A stretch of 64,000 nt of DNA, taken from contig CAKSAP010000002.1 of NCBI GenBank assembly GCA_934436505.1, forward strand, positions 394,577 to 458,576. The letters run 5' to 3'. A program made the position numbers and the translations under genes. A model generated the notes under the pieces. It did not search any database. It was not told where the DNA came from and saw only the letters and a program-made list of their open reading frames with translations. The stretch is from an uncultured Eubacteriales bacterium. Lineage in GTDB: Bacteria; Bacillota; Clostridia; Oscillospirales; Acutalibacteraceae. Positions 8,020-17,800 of this stretch are shown here, piece by piece. Numbering within the stretch: position 1 is the first letter of the stretch; each line of letters starts with the position of its first letter.

Positions 8020-10230
8020 TTGAGTATAGAAATATTTGGAATCTATGAAAAAACACTTTTTCGTGACGAAAGAACGGCAGCCACATATTTTTCAATGAAG
8101 GTGCCGGAGTCTGTCAAGGAAAGAAATCGTTATGGATGCGTTATTGTATCTGCGAATATTCCGGAATATCAAAAAGGCATACCGTTATACGCTGAAGGCG
8201 AATGGCAGAAAGCAGAAAAAGGGTTGTTATTTAAAGCAAGTCTTATAAGAGAAGAGGCTTGGCACCAGGCGTTTACCGCTGCATATCTATCACTATCCTG
8301 CAAAGGTATCAGTTATCGTATGGGAGAAAAACTAATCGCCAAATACGGCAGAAATGTTTTTGAGGAAATCAGAGAAACTACTGCAAAAGATATTGCATCA
8401 GGCGTTTTAGGGCTTACAGAGCGCAAGGCGCAAAAACTCAAAGAAACGATAACAGAAACAGTCGCGCAAAGAGAGTTATTTGACTTTATTTTGCATTACG
8501 GCGGTTTTTATACCACTGCGGTTAAGCTATGCAAAGAATACGGAGCGGCTGCGAAAAAGATATTATGCGAGCATCCGTTTGACGTAGGAATGCGATTCGG
8601 ACTTAGTTTTGAGCAATGCGATGCCATAGCGAGAGACATGGGCGGACATGCGGCTTCTCAAAAACGGATTGAAGCGGCGGCAAATACAGTTATGAACCGC
8701 AGCACAACTAGCGGAAACACTTTTATGTATCAAAACAACTTGCTTTATCAGATGGAGAAATTGTTGGAAAAGTCAGTATATCCGGAGACAATTCCGTATT
8801 CGGTTATTGTTGGCGGTATAGAAAAAAACGAAAGGCTATTCACGGAAACAGACTCGCTCAACAGAGTATTTATGAAAAGCATGCGTTTTGCCGAAATCAA
8901 TACAACGCTTCAAATAAAGCGGTTAATGGAATCAGCGGAGACGCTTAACTTCAATGATATACTGATAGATAAGGTCGAAAAAGCTTGTCATATTACCTAC
9001 GCCCCGCAGCAGAGAGAAGCATTTTCTTGTTTAAAGCAAACGGGAATAAGCGTAATCACCGGCGGTCCCGGTACTGGCAAGACCACGACTATTAACGGTA
9101 TCATATCCGCCTATGAAGAAATGTATCCCGAAAAGACAGTTCGCTTATGTGCACCTACAGGACGAGCAGCACAGCGTATGATGGAGTCAACAGGAAAAGA
9201 GGCGGTTACGCTTCATCGTCTTTTGGAGTACAGACCGTTTGGCAATAACGGTGAAATCACGCATAAGACGGCTGACGATCCCATTGATGCGGACTTTATT
9301 GTTGTTGATGAAACATCTATGCTTGACATAGACTTAGCGAATATTTTCTTATCTGCAGTACGTTCGGGAACACTGGTATTGTTAGTCGGAGATATCAATC
9401 AGCTTCCCTCTGTTGGAGCCGGTGATGTATTACACGACTTAATAGCATCAGAAAGAATCCCTGTATATCAGTTAACAACGGTATATAGGCAGGCAAAAGA
9501 GTCTCCTATTGTTGCGAACGCCATCGCTATAAACGAAGGTGTCGATGAACTGGCAGAGGCAGACGATTTCCGCATTGTTTTTCGCGATTTGCCTTTGGAA
9601 ATCAAAGAAGCTGTGATTTGTTTAATTGAAAAACTCTATGACAGCCGAGATCCGTTTGCAACACAGGTACTTGTGCCGACGCATAAAGGCGATGCAGGGG
9701 TAACAGCGTTAAACAATGCGTTACAGGAATTGCTTAATCCAAAATCGTCGGAAAAGAAAGAAATGAAATACGGCTCTAAGACATTCAGAACAGGAGATAA
9801 AATCCTAATGTTAAACAACAACTATGCAAAAGGCTATTACAATGGCGACCTTGGCATTATTGAGCGAATTACTGATGAAGGATTGTATTTACGCTTGCTT
9901 GACAAGAGCATTTTGTTGACTCGTGATTTAATGGATGATATCAATCTGGCTTATGCCATGAGTATCCATAAATCACAAGGATCTGAATTCAAAAATGTTA
10001 TTGTTGCACTTTCATACCAGCCTGTGTCTATGTTGAAGCGAAATTTGCTGTATACGGCTATTACGCGAGCAAAAGAAAAGGTAGTTATCGTTAGTGAAAA
10101 CGGAGCAGTTGCAAAAGCAATTATGACTTGCGAGACAGGCAAAAGAAAGACCAGATTAACAGAAAGATTAAAAGAAACTATCGAGGAAAGGAGATTGGGA
10201 ACTTCAAACTCTGAAGGACCTGCGGCATAA
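8020..10230 (+). CDS. RecD2-like superfamily 1B DNA helicase (first copy)
   Basis: This ATP-dependent 5'-3' DNA helicase is similar to RecD2. Helix-hairpin-helix-like segments at about 80-230 precede Walker A GGPGTGKTT (about 348-356). Then come APTGRAAQRM, Walker B VVDETSMLD, GDINQLPSVG and a C-terminal UvrD_C_2-type block, AMSIHKSQGSEF. I choose TTG 8020 as start, giving 736 residues. It follows GACGAAAGGAG at ten bases, whereas the upstream ATG at 7912 lies before both the terminator and the promoter motif. Its stop is one base before the ATG of a second RecD2-like gene. It is likely to unwind DNA for element replication or processing. Confidence 0.92.
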   Translation: MSIEIFGIYEKTLFRDERTAATYFSMKVPESVKERNRYGCVIVSANIPEYQKGIPLYAEGEWQKAEKGLLFKASLIREEAWHQAFTAAYLSLSCKGISYRMGEKLIAKYGRNVFEEIRETTAKDIASGVLGLTERKAQKLKETITETVAQRELFDFILHYGGFYTTAVKLCKEYGAAAKKILCEHPFDVGMRFGLSFEQCDAIARDMGGHAASQKRIEAAANTVMNRSTTSGNTFMYQNNLLYQMEKLLEKSVYPETIPYSVIVGGIEKNERLFTETDSLNRVFMKSMRFAEINTTLQIKRLMESAETLNFNDILIDKVEKACHITYAPQQREAFSCLKQTGISVITGGPGTGKTTTINGIISAYEEMYPEKTVRLCAPTGRAAQRMMESTGKEAVTLHRLLEYRPFGNNGEITHKTADDPIDADFIVVDETSMLDIDLANIFLSAVRSGTLVLLVGDINQLPSVGAGDVLHDLIASERIPVYQLTTVYRQAKESPIVANAIAINEGVDELAEADDFRIVFRDLPLEIKEAVICLIEKLYDSRDPFATQVLVPTHKGDAGVTALNNALQELLNPKSSEKKEMKYGSKTFRTGDKILMLNNNYAKGYYNGDLGIIERITDEGLYLRLLDKSILLTRDLMDDINLAYAMSIHKSQGSEFKNVIVALSYQPVSMLKRNLLYTAITRAKEKVVIVSENGAVAKAIMTCETGKRKTRLTERLKETIEERRLGTSNSEGPAA

Positions 10231-10231
10231 A

Positions 10232-12349
10232 ATGGAAGTAAAAGGAACGATTACAAAGGTATATCCCAACAGCGGCCCGTCTTGGGCTGCTGTTGTAATA
10301 AAAGGAGAAGACGGACAAACCTACCGAGCTGCCGGAAAAATATGCGGTGCTGCGGAAGGAATGCAGATTACTGCAAACGGCGAGATGGCAGAGACTAAGT
10401 GGGGGCAACAATTAAAAGTTGAATCCTCCGTACTGAATATGGCGGATACACTGACAGGGGTGGAAATTTATCTATCCAGTGGGTTTATCAAAGGAGTCGG
10501 TCCGAAGCGAGCTAAGGCTATTGTCAGTCGTTTTGGGAAAGATACGCTGCACGTTATCGAAGAAAACCCGGAAAAACTTGCTGAAATATCCGGTATTACA
10601 GAGGAAAAGGCAAGACAAATATCCGAGGCGTTTACGGAAACGCAAGAGTACATGAAGATTATCGACTTGCTTGGAAGCGACGCTACTATCTATCAGGTGC
10701 GATCTATATACGCCAAATACGGAAAAGACAGTGTTAAAAAATTAAAAGACAACCCATATACCATTATCTATGACTTAGACGGGTTTGGATTCAAGAGAGC
10801 TGATATAGTAGCTGCTGCAATGGGAATTAAAGGCAACGATCCTCGCAGAGTAGGAGCGGCGATAACCTATGTGCTGAAAACATTGGCAACTGACGGACAT
10901 TGTTATTGCCGTTTGGAGTTTTTAGAAGCCAAGATTCAGGAACTTGTTCCGGAAATTACAACTGTTAATCTTGCGGATGTCATTGAGCGAGAAGTAAAAG
11001 AAAAACATTTGGTTATAGAAGACGACAGGTTATACATTACGGACTTGTGGAAGTGTGAGAATGAAACGGCAAGTATGACAGCGAAACTTCTCAAAACACC
11101 TCCGGCAAAAAGCATTTCTTCTGTTAGGATTGATACTGTAATTAAGCACATGGAAGATAAGACCGGTTTTGAGCTTGAGGCACGGCAGAAAGAAGCCATA
11201 TCTTTTGCGGTAAACAACCGCCTTTGTGTTATCACGGGAGGACCTGGAACTGGTAAAACCACGATTATTCAAGGCATTATCGACGTATGGAATGATAAAC
11301 ACAGCACACTTCTTATTGCTCCTACCGGGCGTGCGGCAAAACGCATGTCTGAAGTTACAAACATGCCGGCATCAACTATACATCGCTTGCTTTTAGAATA
11401 TAAGGTACGTCCACAACAATTTGAAAAGGGAAGTTACCTAATTCTTGCAGACGAAGCTTCGATGCTGGATATCAGGTTGGCACATGCGTTGTTACGGTTT
11501 GCCGTACAAACACACTCTACACTTGTGTTAATTGGCGATATTTATCAATTACCACCAATCGGACCCGGAAACTTCTTTCGAGATATGGTGCAGTCACCGT
11601 GTGTTCCAACAATTCGATTAGAGCTGTCGTTTAGGCAGGTCGGCAAGATTGCAACGAACGCTAAACGCATCAATGCAGGCGAAGGAATGAATGCATACGC
11701 ATTTGACGAAACATTTCAGTTCATTCCGGCAGAGAAAAGTAATATACAAGCTAAGGTTATCCAAGAATATAAAAAACTGCTTTCAGAATACAAAGTGGAA
11801 AACATTTGTTGTATAACCCCTATTCGTAAGGATACAAAAAATAAAACAAGGGCTACTTCAGCTGAGGCTTTAAATCGAGTTCTCAGAAGCATTGCAAATC
11901 CATGCAAGGGAGAAACTCATAATGAAGATGAGCTTCGTGTAGGAGATAGAGTGATGCAAACGGTGAATGATCCCAAAAAACTTGTTATGAACGGAGATTG
12001 TGGAACGGTTATATCTGTAAATGAAGACGAAATATCCGTAAAAACGGATGACGGTAGAGTAGTAAGCTATGCACCGGCTGAGGCGAAACAGCTTGTGTTG
12101 GCATACGCAACGACAGTGCACAAAAGCCAAGGATCCGAATACGAAGCGGTCATTATGATTCAAAGCTGGGAGCATTATTTTTGTAATTTGCTGCAAAGAA
12201 CATTGTTATATACCGGTGTTACCAGAGCAAAGAAAAAAGTAATTTTAATAGGTGAAAAGAAAGCAATTAACGCAGCTGTAAAGAAAACCCCTAATGTTAC
12301 AAGAAACACTCAATTGCGTACAAAAATAGGAAAAGAAGTCTCGAAATGA
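10232..12349 (+). CDS. RecD2-like superfamily 1B DNA helicase (second copy)
   Basis: This 705-residue paralogue of the preceding helicase has an N-terminal OB-like segment (about 1-75) and helix-hairpin-helix repeats (about 90-220). Walker A GGPGTGKTT lies at about 336-344, followed by APTGRAAKRM, ADEASMLD, GDIYQLPPIG and the C-terminal VHKSQGSEYEAV motif. This layout matches RecD2 more fully than the first copy, which lacks the clear N-terminal OB part. The ATG follows the previous stop by one base, so the two are coupled. Two divergent RecD2 enzymes side by side suggest a paired complex or two different tasks. A terminator stem starts inside the last codons. Confidence 0.92.
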   Translation: MEVKGTITKVYPNSGPSWAAVVIKGEDGQTYRAAGKICGAAEGMQITANGEMAETKWGQQLKVESSVLNMADTLTGVEIYLSSGFIKGVGPKRAKAIVSRFGKDTLHVIEENPEKLAEISGITEEKARQISEAFTETQEYMKIIDLLGSDATIYQVRSIYAKYGKDSVKKLKDNPYTIIYDLDGFGFKRADIVAAAMGIKGNDPRRVGAAITYVLKTLATDGHCYCRLEFLEAKIQELVPEITTVNLADVIEREVKEKHLVIEDDRLYITDLWKCENETASMTAKLLKTPPAKSISSVRIDTVIKHMEDKTGFELEARQKEAISFAVNNRLCVITGGPGTGKTTIIQGIIDVWNDKHSTLLIAPTGRAAKRMSEVTNMPASTIHRLLLEYKVRPQQFEKGSYLILADEASMLDIRLAHALLRFAVQTHSTLVLIGDIYQLPPIGPGNFFRDMVQSPCVPTIRLELSFRQVGKIATNAKRINAGEGMNAYAFDETFQFIPAEKSNIQAKVIQEYKKLLSEYKVENICCITPIRKDTKNKTRATSAEALNRVLRSIANPCKGETHNEDELRVGDRVMQTVNDPKKLVMNGDCGTVISVNEDEISVKTDDGRVVSYAPAEAKQLVLAYATTVHKSQGSEYEAVIMIQSWEHYFCNLLQRTLLYTGVTRAKKKVILIGEKKAINAAVKKTPNVTRNTQLRTKIGKEVSK

Positions 12350-12358
12350 GGCTTCTTT
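12331..12358 (+). terminator. Intrinsic terminator overlapping the helicase stop
   Basis: AAAAGAAG and CTC pair with GAG and CTTCTTTT around a GAAAT loop. The stop codon (12347-12349) lies within the hairpin. Confidence 0.85.
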
Positions 12359-12380
12359 TTCTTTTGTGCTAAAAATAAAA

Positions 12381-12396
12381 CATACTATTTTTAGAA
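12381..12396 (+). promoter_or_regulatory. Shared promoter-like motif, copy 4
   Basis: CATACTATTTTTAGAA, exact consensus, 22 bases after the terminator. The gene start at 12422 follows AGAAAGGAT. Confidence 0.77.
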
Positions 12397-12421
12397 TTAC
12401 AAACAGAAAGGATATTTTTAT

Positions 12422-13825
12422 ATGAATGCTTTACAGGTGAAAATGAATAAAAGAGATAAGGCGATACAGCAAAAAAAGAAAGAAGAAGGAATTCCGATAT
12501 TTAATTCAGACGGCAAAATAAAAAAAGAAAAGAAGAAAATGCCCAAGAAGATGATAGCTTCGATTATAGCTGTTGGAACAATTCTATCGTTAATTTATGT
12601 TCCCGGATTATTTATGAATAAGGCAGAGGATAATGCATTTGTTCTTCAGCCGGATATTATGGGGATTAAAAAATCGTCCGAAGCGGCTCAAAACGCACCG
12701 GATGAAGATTTTGATGGGGACGGGTTAATCAATTCCTTAGAGTCAAAATATAACACAAGCATACGCCGTCCGGATTCAGACGGTGACGGTGTTTGCGATT
12801 ACGCCGAAATATTTATAACAGATACCGATCCGAACAAAGCTGATAAATCGCTGTATGACGCTGTATTGAAAAAAGAGGGAAGCGAAAAACTTATGGAACC
12901 ATATAAAATATACAATGTGGTTTTATGGCCGGATAACATGAGTTCACGAGTGTACGGCGGACTCGTGAGAACCAGACAAGGTTATCGTTTTTGCAATTAT
13001 ACAGGATGGGCTCAATTTCCGGAAGGCGCGTATGCATATAAAGTGAAAGACGGAGTACATATTCCGCTTAAATATAAAAAGGTAGAAAATGCTTGGTATA
13101 TTGATGATGACAGTGAGGTTGTATTGACGGACAAACCGCTGGAAACAATACATTATTTTACTGTCTTAAATGCGGTTAGTGCGTATATCCCGGATAATTT
13201 TGCAGGCAGAATACTTTCCGCTATATTGCCGGATCAAGGATTTATTACCTGCAGAAAAATGACGAAAATCGATACATGGACCAATGTGAATAATATAGTT
13301 ACGGCACCTATTGTTTCTATTCATTTTGACGTGGATGATTTAAGCCGATATGGAAAAAACAACAACACGCTTGAAGATTTGGCAAAGGTATACGCTTCTA
13401 TTGACGAGGGAAGCAGTGTGATGGTATCGCTGAATTCATCGGAATATGGAGAGGTTATTGCCGAAATATACGGATATACATTAGACGGAGAATTATTACT
13501 CGCTGACCCTGACACATTGCAGACGGTAGGAACTTTGAAAATTACCGAACGGTCCGGCAGATATATGAATAAGGACGGCGAAATCACTTATCGAGAGTGG
13601 TATGAATTTAAAGGTATCGGGTTTGATTCGGCAAAAAACTTTGACCGAATTAACTTCTTTGCCGCAGCCGTAGAAGGAAATGTCTTTGAGACAAAAAAAG
13701 AAGATATAAATATTTCGGAAGAAAAAGCGTCTGTGTATAACTATAAAGACGATATAACAAGCGAGACAGAAACAACAGAGACAATCATCAACAATGAAGA
13801 GCAGGGATATGTAGCAGCGGGATAA
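12422..13825 (+). CDS. Membrane-anchored extracellular protein with calcium-type repeats
   Basis: This 467-residue protein has a strongly basic cytoplasmic N-terminus (about 1-42) and one membrane segment (about 44-64), so it is a probable type II surface protein. Two acidic loops at about 97-125 (DFDGDGLINSLE and DSDGDGVCDYAE) resemble calcium-binding thrombospondin type 3 repeats. The long remainder, about 130-440, is beta-rich and unrecognised. It is alone in its unit. It could be a surface adhesin or envelope part of the transfer machinery (inference). Confidence 0.75.
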   Translation: MNALQVKMNKRDKAIQQKKKEEGIPIFNSDGKIKKEKKKMPKKMIASIIAVGTILSLIYVPGLFMNKAEDNAFVLQPDIMGIKKSSEAAQNAPDEDFDGDGLINSLESKYNTSIRRPDSDGDGVCDYAEIFITDTDPNKADKSLYDAVLKKEGSEKLMEPYKIYNVVLWPDNMSSRVYGGLVRTRQGYRFCNYTGWAQFPEGAYAYKVKDGVHIPLKYKKVENAWYIDDDSEVVLTDKPLETIHYFTVLNAVSAYIPDNFAGRILSAILPDQGFITCRKMTKIDTWTNVNNIVTAPIVSIHFDVDDLSRYGKNNNTLEDLAKVYASIDEGSSVMVSLNSSEYGEVIAEIYGYTLDGELLLADPDTLQTVGTLKITERSGRYMNKDGEITYREWYEFKGIGFDSAKNFDRINFFAAAVEGNVFETKKEDINISEEKASVYNYKDDITSETETTETIINNEEQGYVAAG

Positions 13826-13857
13826 TCATCATCTTTTTATGTACAAAGAATCCTTCT

Positions 13858-13873
13858 CATACTATTCATAAGA
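13858..13873 (+). promoter_or_regulatory. Shared promoter-like motif, copy 5
   Basis: CATACTATTCATAAGA. The leader block GATGAATGGAGG follows at 13884 and serves as the ribosome site for ATG 13906. Confidence 0.7.
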
Positions 13874-13905
13874 GATGAATCAAGATGAATGGAGGATTTC
13901 CCGAT

Positions 13906-14742
13906 ATGAAGTATGGAAAGTATGACTTGCGAGCTATAAAAGACTGTGCTGATCCGCTTGTTGTGGCAGAATCCATAGGGTTAGAAGTAAAAAGGTATGG
14001 ATCCAAGCTTTCTATTCTTTGCCCTAATCCCGAACACGCTGACCGTCATTTCGGAAATTGTAAATTGACCAATGAAGGATATAAATGTTATGCTTGCGGC
14101 GATCACGGTGATGTGTTCACTCTAGTGCAAAATGCATTGGGTGTTTCAGCACACGAATCATATAGCATCGTGGCAGATATATGCGGTGGGCAAGAACATT
14201 TCCGTATACGAGATTGCGATAAAAACAAAGAAGAAAAGCGATTTACAAAACTACCGAGCAAAGAAACGCTTGCGTTTATCGGACTTGACGGAGGCGGCGA
14301 ATTTACGACAAAAGGCGTGTATAAATGTAAAACAATCCTTGGAGCGTTTGAAGAATACGAGAAAGAGCAGGGAGAAATAGTAAAGTATGAAGCCGGCAAA
14401 ACTCCGGAACAAGATTGTAAAATTGTGTTACAGCGTATTGATGCCAATCCTTTACAGACACTTGCCAACGATGAGCCGGAGATATTCTATAATTTGATTC
14501 GTAGTAAAGCAGAGGAGACAATGGAAAAATACGCAGAGATGATACGCTGTGTGCAATCTCAGGATACAAAAAGTGTACTTGGTTATTATTGCAACAAAGT
14601 ATCAAGCGAAAGCGGTTCGGATGTATTTATTAAGGTTTGCAAGGAAAACATTGTAAAAGCAAGAGCTATTGTGGAACGATTTTCGCAAAAACAACCAAAC
14701 AGAAATATTTTTGGGAAAATAAAAATCGGAGCAGCGCTGTAA
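13906..14742 (+). CDS. CHC2 zinc-finger primase-like protein
   Basis: The N-terminus resembles the zinc-binding domain of DnaG-type primases: a Cys-His pair (CPNPEH, about residues 37-42), then CYACGDHGDVF (about 63-73). The rest, about 100-278, shows no TOPRIM acidic motifs that I can see. It may be a reduced primase, a primase-helper protein or a DNA-binding regulator. An ATG at 13885 is in frame but lies inside the leader GATGAATGGAGG; ATG 13906 is ten bases after GGAGG and is preferred (278 residues). It lies directly before the polymerase gene, which supports a replication role. Confidence 0.78.
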   Translation: MKYGKYDLRAIKDCADPLVVAESIGLEVKRYGSKLSILCPNPEHADRHFGNCKLTNEGYKCYACGDHGDVFTLVQNALGVSAHESYSIVADICGGQEHFRIRDCDKNKEEKRFTKLPSKETLAFIGLDGGGEFTTKGVYKCKTILGAFEEYEKEQGEIVKYEAGKTPEQDCKIVLQRIDANPLQTLANDEPEIFYNLIRSKAEETMEKYAEMIRCVQSQDTKSVLGYYCNKVSSESGSDVFIKVCKENIVKARAIVERFSQKQPNRNIFGKIKIGAAL

Positions 14743-14757
14743 TAAGCGCTGTTCTTT
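14729..14757 (+). terminator. Intrinsic terminator
   Basis: AGCAGCGCT pairs with AGCGCTGTT around GTAATA, followed by a T run. The stem includes the last codons of the primase-like gene. Confidence 0.88.
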
Positions 14758-14780
14758 TTTTATATTAAAATACGCTTCAA

Positions 14781-14796
14781 CATACTATTTATAGCA
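14781..14796 (+). promoter_or_regulatory. Shared promoter-like motif, copy 6
   Basis: CATACTATTTATAGCA, with GACGAAAGGAG 28 bases further on (14809) acting as the ribosome site of the polymerase. Confidence 0.75.
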
Positions 14797-14825
14797 CTGT
14801 TTCACAAAGACGAAAGGAGAAAAAC

Positions 14826-17800
14826 ATGGGACAAATAAATTATGGAGTCATTCACGCACATACAGAAAATTCTATGAAGGATTCTGTTTTACGCCCTGAA
14901 AAGTTATGTCAAAAAGCAGCTGAACTTGGAGCGCCTGCCGTTGTCCTTACCGACCACGGTACTTTGACAGGGGTTTTTGAGTTTATGCATGCAGCAGAAA
15001 AGTATGGTATACAAGGAATTCCGGGAGTTGAGGTGTATGTACAAGAAGACGATTCAATAACAAAGAGACATCATTTACTTCTGATACCTAAAAATTATAC
15101 CGGATATAAAGCAATCTCTAAAGCCGTAACGAAATCCAATGAACGATTGTTTGATGGATTTCCGTGCGTTAACTTTGAGATCCTCAAAGAATGCTTCGGA
15201 GGCGGAACTTCGGGACACGACAATGTATTTGCTACCAGCGCTTGTGTTGGCGGCGTACTTTCTCAAATATTATTGAGAAACAAAAACATAGAAAAAGAAG
15301 CGGAAAAAGTTAAAGTTAAACTTGCAAAGTATAATAATCCAGAAGATCCTGCGTATCTTGCCAATAAAGAAAAACACAAAGAAACAGAATTGCTAATTAA
15401 AGAGGAAATGGAACGCAGGGATAATGTCAAAAAAATTGCCGAGCAGAAGTTTAAGCGAAAAGAACAGGCACTGGAAGCATTAGATCCAAGCTCAAAAGAA
15501 TACAGCGAAGCAAAAACTAAATTGGATGCAGAGAAGCAGGAATCAGAAGAAGCGAAAGTTTTACTTGAGCAAATCAAGCAAAAAATTGCTGAACTCAACA
15601 AACTTAAAAAGGTGTTAAACGAACAATGCAAGTCTGCTGAGAAAACGCATTCGCAATACATGGTTCAAAAGGCAAAATTGGATAAGTTTATGCTCAGTAT
15701 GACTTCTGAGGCAGATGTATACGAAGAAGCAAAGAATACTGCTCAGGCGTATCAAGATGTTTTTGGAGTCGGTAATTTCTATATTGAACTTCAATATCAT
15801 CATATTTCGGATGAAGCGCATGTGATGCCAAAACTCGCTCAAATTGCCGAGGAACTTAACTTTCCGATAGTAGCTTGCAACGATATTCATTATGCCGAAA
15901 ACACGAAAGACGATGTGAGAGCAAGACAGATTGTTAGCTCTCTTAGGTTCAATCGCTGGCAGCCGTTACGTGAAGGAGATACCGAATATTATATTAAGAC
16001 GGATGCAGAACTTTCAGAAACGCTAAATGAAATATTGCCGGAAGCTACGGTTGATAAAGCAATGAAAGGCATTGACAATATTATATCGGCGTGCTGTGTA
16101 GAATTCCCGAAAGAAGATCATTATCCGAAATTCAAAGACGAAAGCGGCGAATCCGCAAAAGAAAGACTTCGCCGTTTAGCACGAGAGGGAATAGCGGAAA
16201 AATATCCGGGCAGCGCATGGACAGAAGAACACGAAAAGCGTTTGGAATATGAATTGTCCGTTATTGAAGATCAAGGATATTCCGATTATCTTTGTATTGT
16301 TGAGGATTTCTTAAACTATGGACGAGAATTAGGCGTGAAAAACACCGAAAAAGTAGGACTTAGTATCGGTCCCGGCAGAGGCAGCGCAGTAGGTTCTTTA
16401 GTCTGCTATCTTGCAGGTATCACAGGCATCGATCCTATGAAGCACGATCTAATTTTTGAGCGATTCCTCAATCGTGAAAGAGTCAGTATGCCGGATATCG
16501 ATTCTGACTTTGATATTAACATCAGAGATAAAATCGTGGATTACGTCAAGCAAAAATACGGGCAAGCAGCTGTTTGTAATATTATGACCAAAGGTACATT
16601 GGCAGCAAAAGCCGCTGTGCGAAATGTTGCTCGTGTTACCGGCGATGAGCGCTTTGGAGATCCAAAAGCATTGCAAGATATCGGTGACGCAATAGCAAAA
16701 GCAATTCCGAATACACCTGATATTAAAATTTCTGATGTAGAAGAAGAACTCAATGATAAGTTTAAAAAAGACAAAGAAGCACTTCAAATCATCAAAGACG
16801 CAAAATTGGTAGAGGGTGCATCGGTTCAATACGGTATGCACGCTGCAGGTGTAATCATCGCAGACAATGGTGATGTATCTGAGTACATTCCTCTAATGAA
16901 AAATGAAAAAGAAGATATATGGATGTGCCAATGCGATATGGTGGAAGCCGAAGCAGATGCAGGACTTTTGAAGATGGACTTTTTGGGTTTGCGAAATCTA
17001 AACATCATTTCTGAAGCACTTCGTGCAATCAAACGAAATTATGGTATATCTCTTGATATGGTCGAGATTGGACGAAGCTTAACAGATGGCAAAACAACGC
17101 CGTATGATAAAAAAGGAAATGTATTTAAGGATATTTTTGCAAAAGGAAAGACAAACAGTGTATTTCAGTTTGAATCCGGCGGTATGAAATCTATGCTAAA
17201 AAGATTTAGACCTGACAACATTGACGATATCATATTGCTTGTAGCGGCATATAGACCGGGACCAATGCAGTATCTTGATGATATTATTGCGGTTAAGCAT
17301 AAAATTAAAAAGCCGGAATATATTATTCCTCAAATGGAAGATGTACTTGGCGCCACTTACGGTTATCCGATATATCAGGAGCAAATCATGCAGATTTTCA
17401 ATAAGTTTGCAGGGTTTTCACTTGGCGAATCTGATATTATCAGGCGTTATATGTCTAAAAAGAAAACTGAGAAATTTGCTGCATATAAAGACAAATTTAT
17501 AGAAGGATTGGTCGCGCACGGCGCAGCGAAGGACAAGGCAGAAGAATTTTGGGTACAATTGCTTGATTTCAGTAAGTACGCATTCAACAAATCTCACGCT
17601 TGCGCTTACGCTTATGTGGCATTTTATACAGCTTGGCTTAAACTAAACTATCCTACGGAATATATGACGGCAGTGCTCAATTATTCAGTCACGGAAAAAC
17701 TGCCGATGTTAATCAGCGATTGCAGAGACTTTGGCGTTAAAGTGCTGCCGCCTGATATCAATGAGTCAGATATTGGATTTAAAGATTATAACGGCGATAT

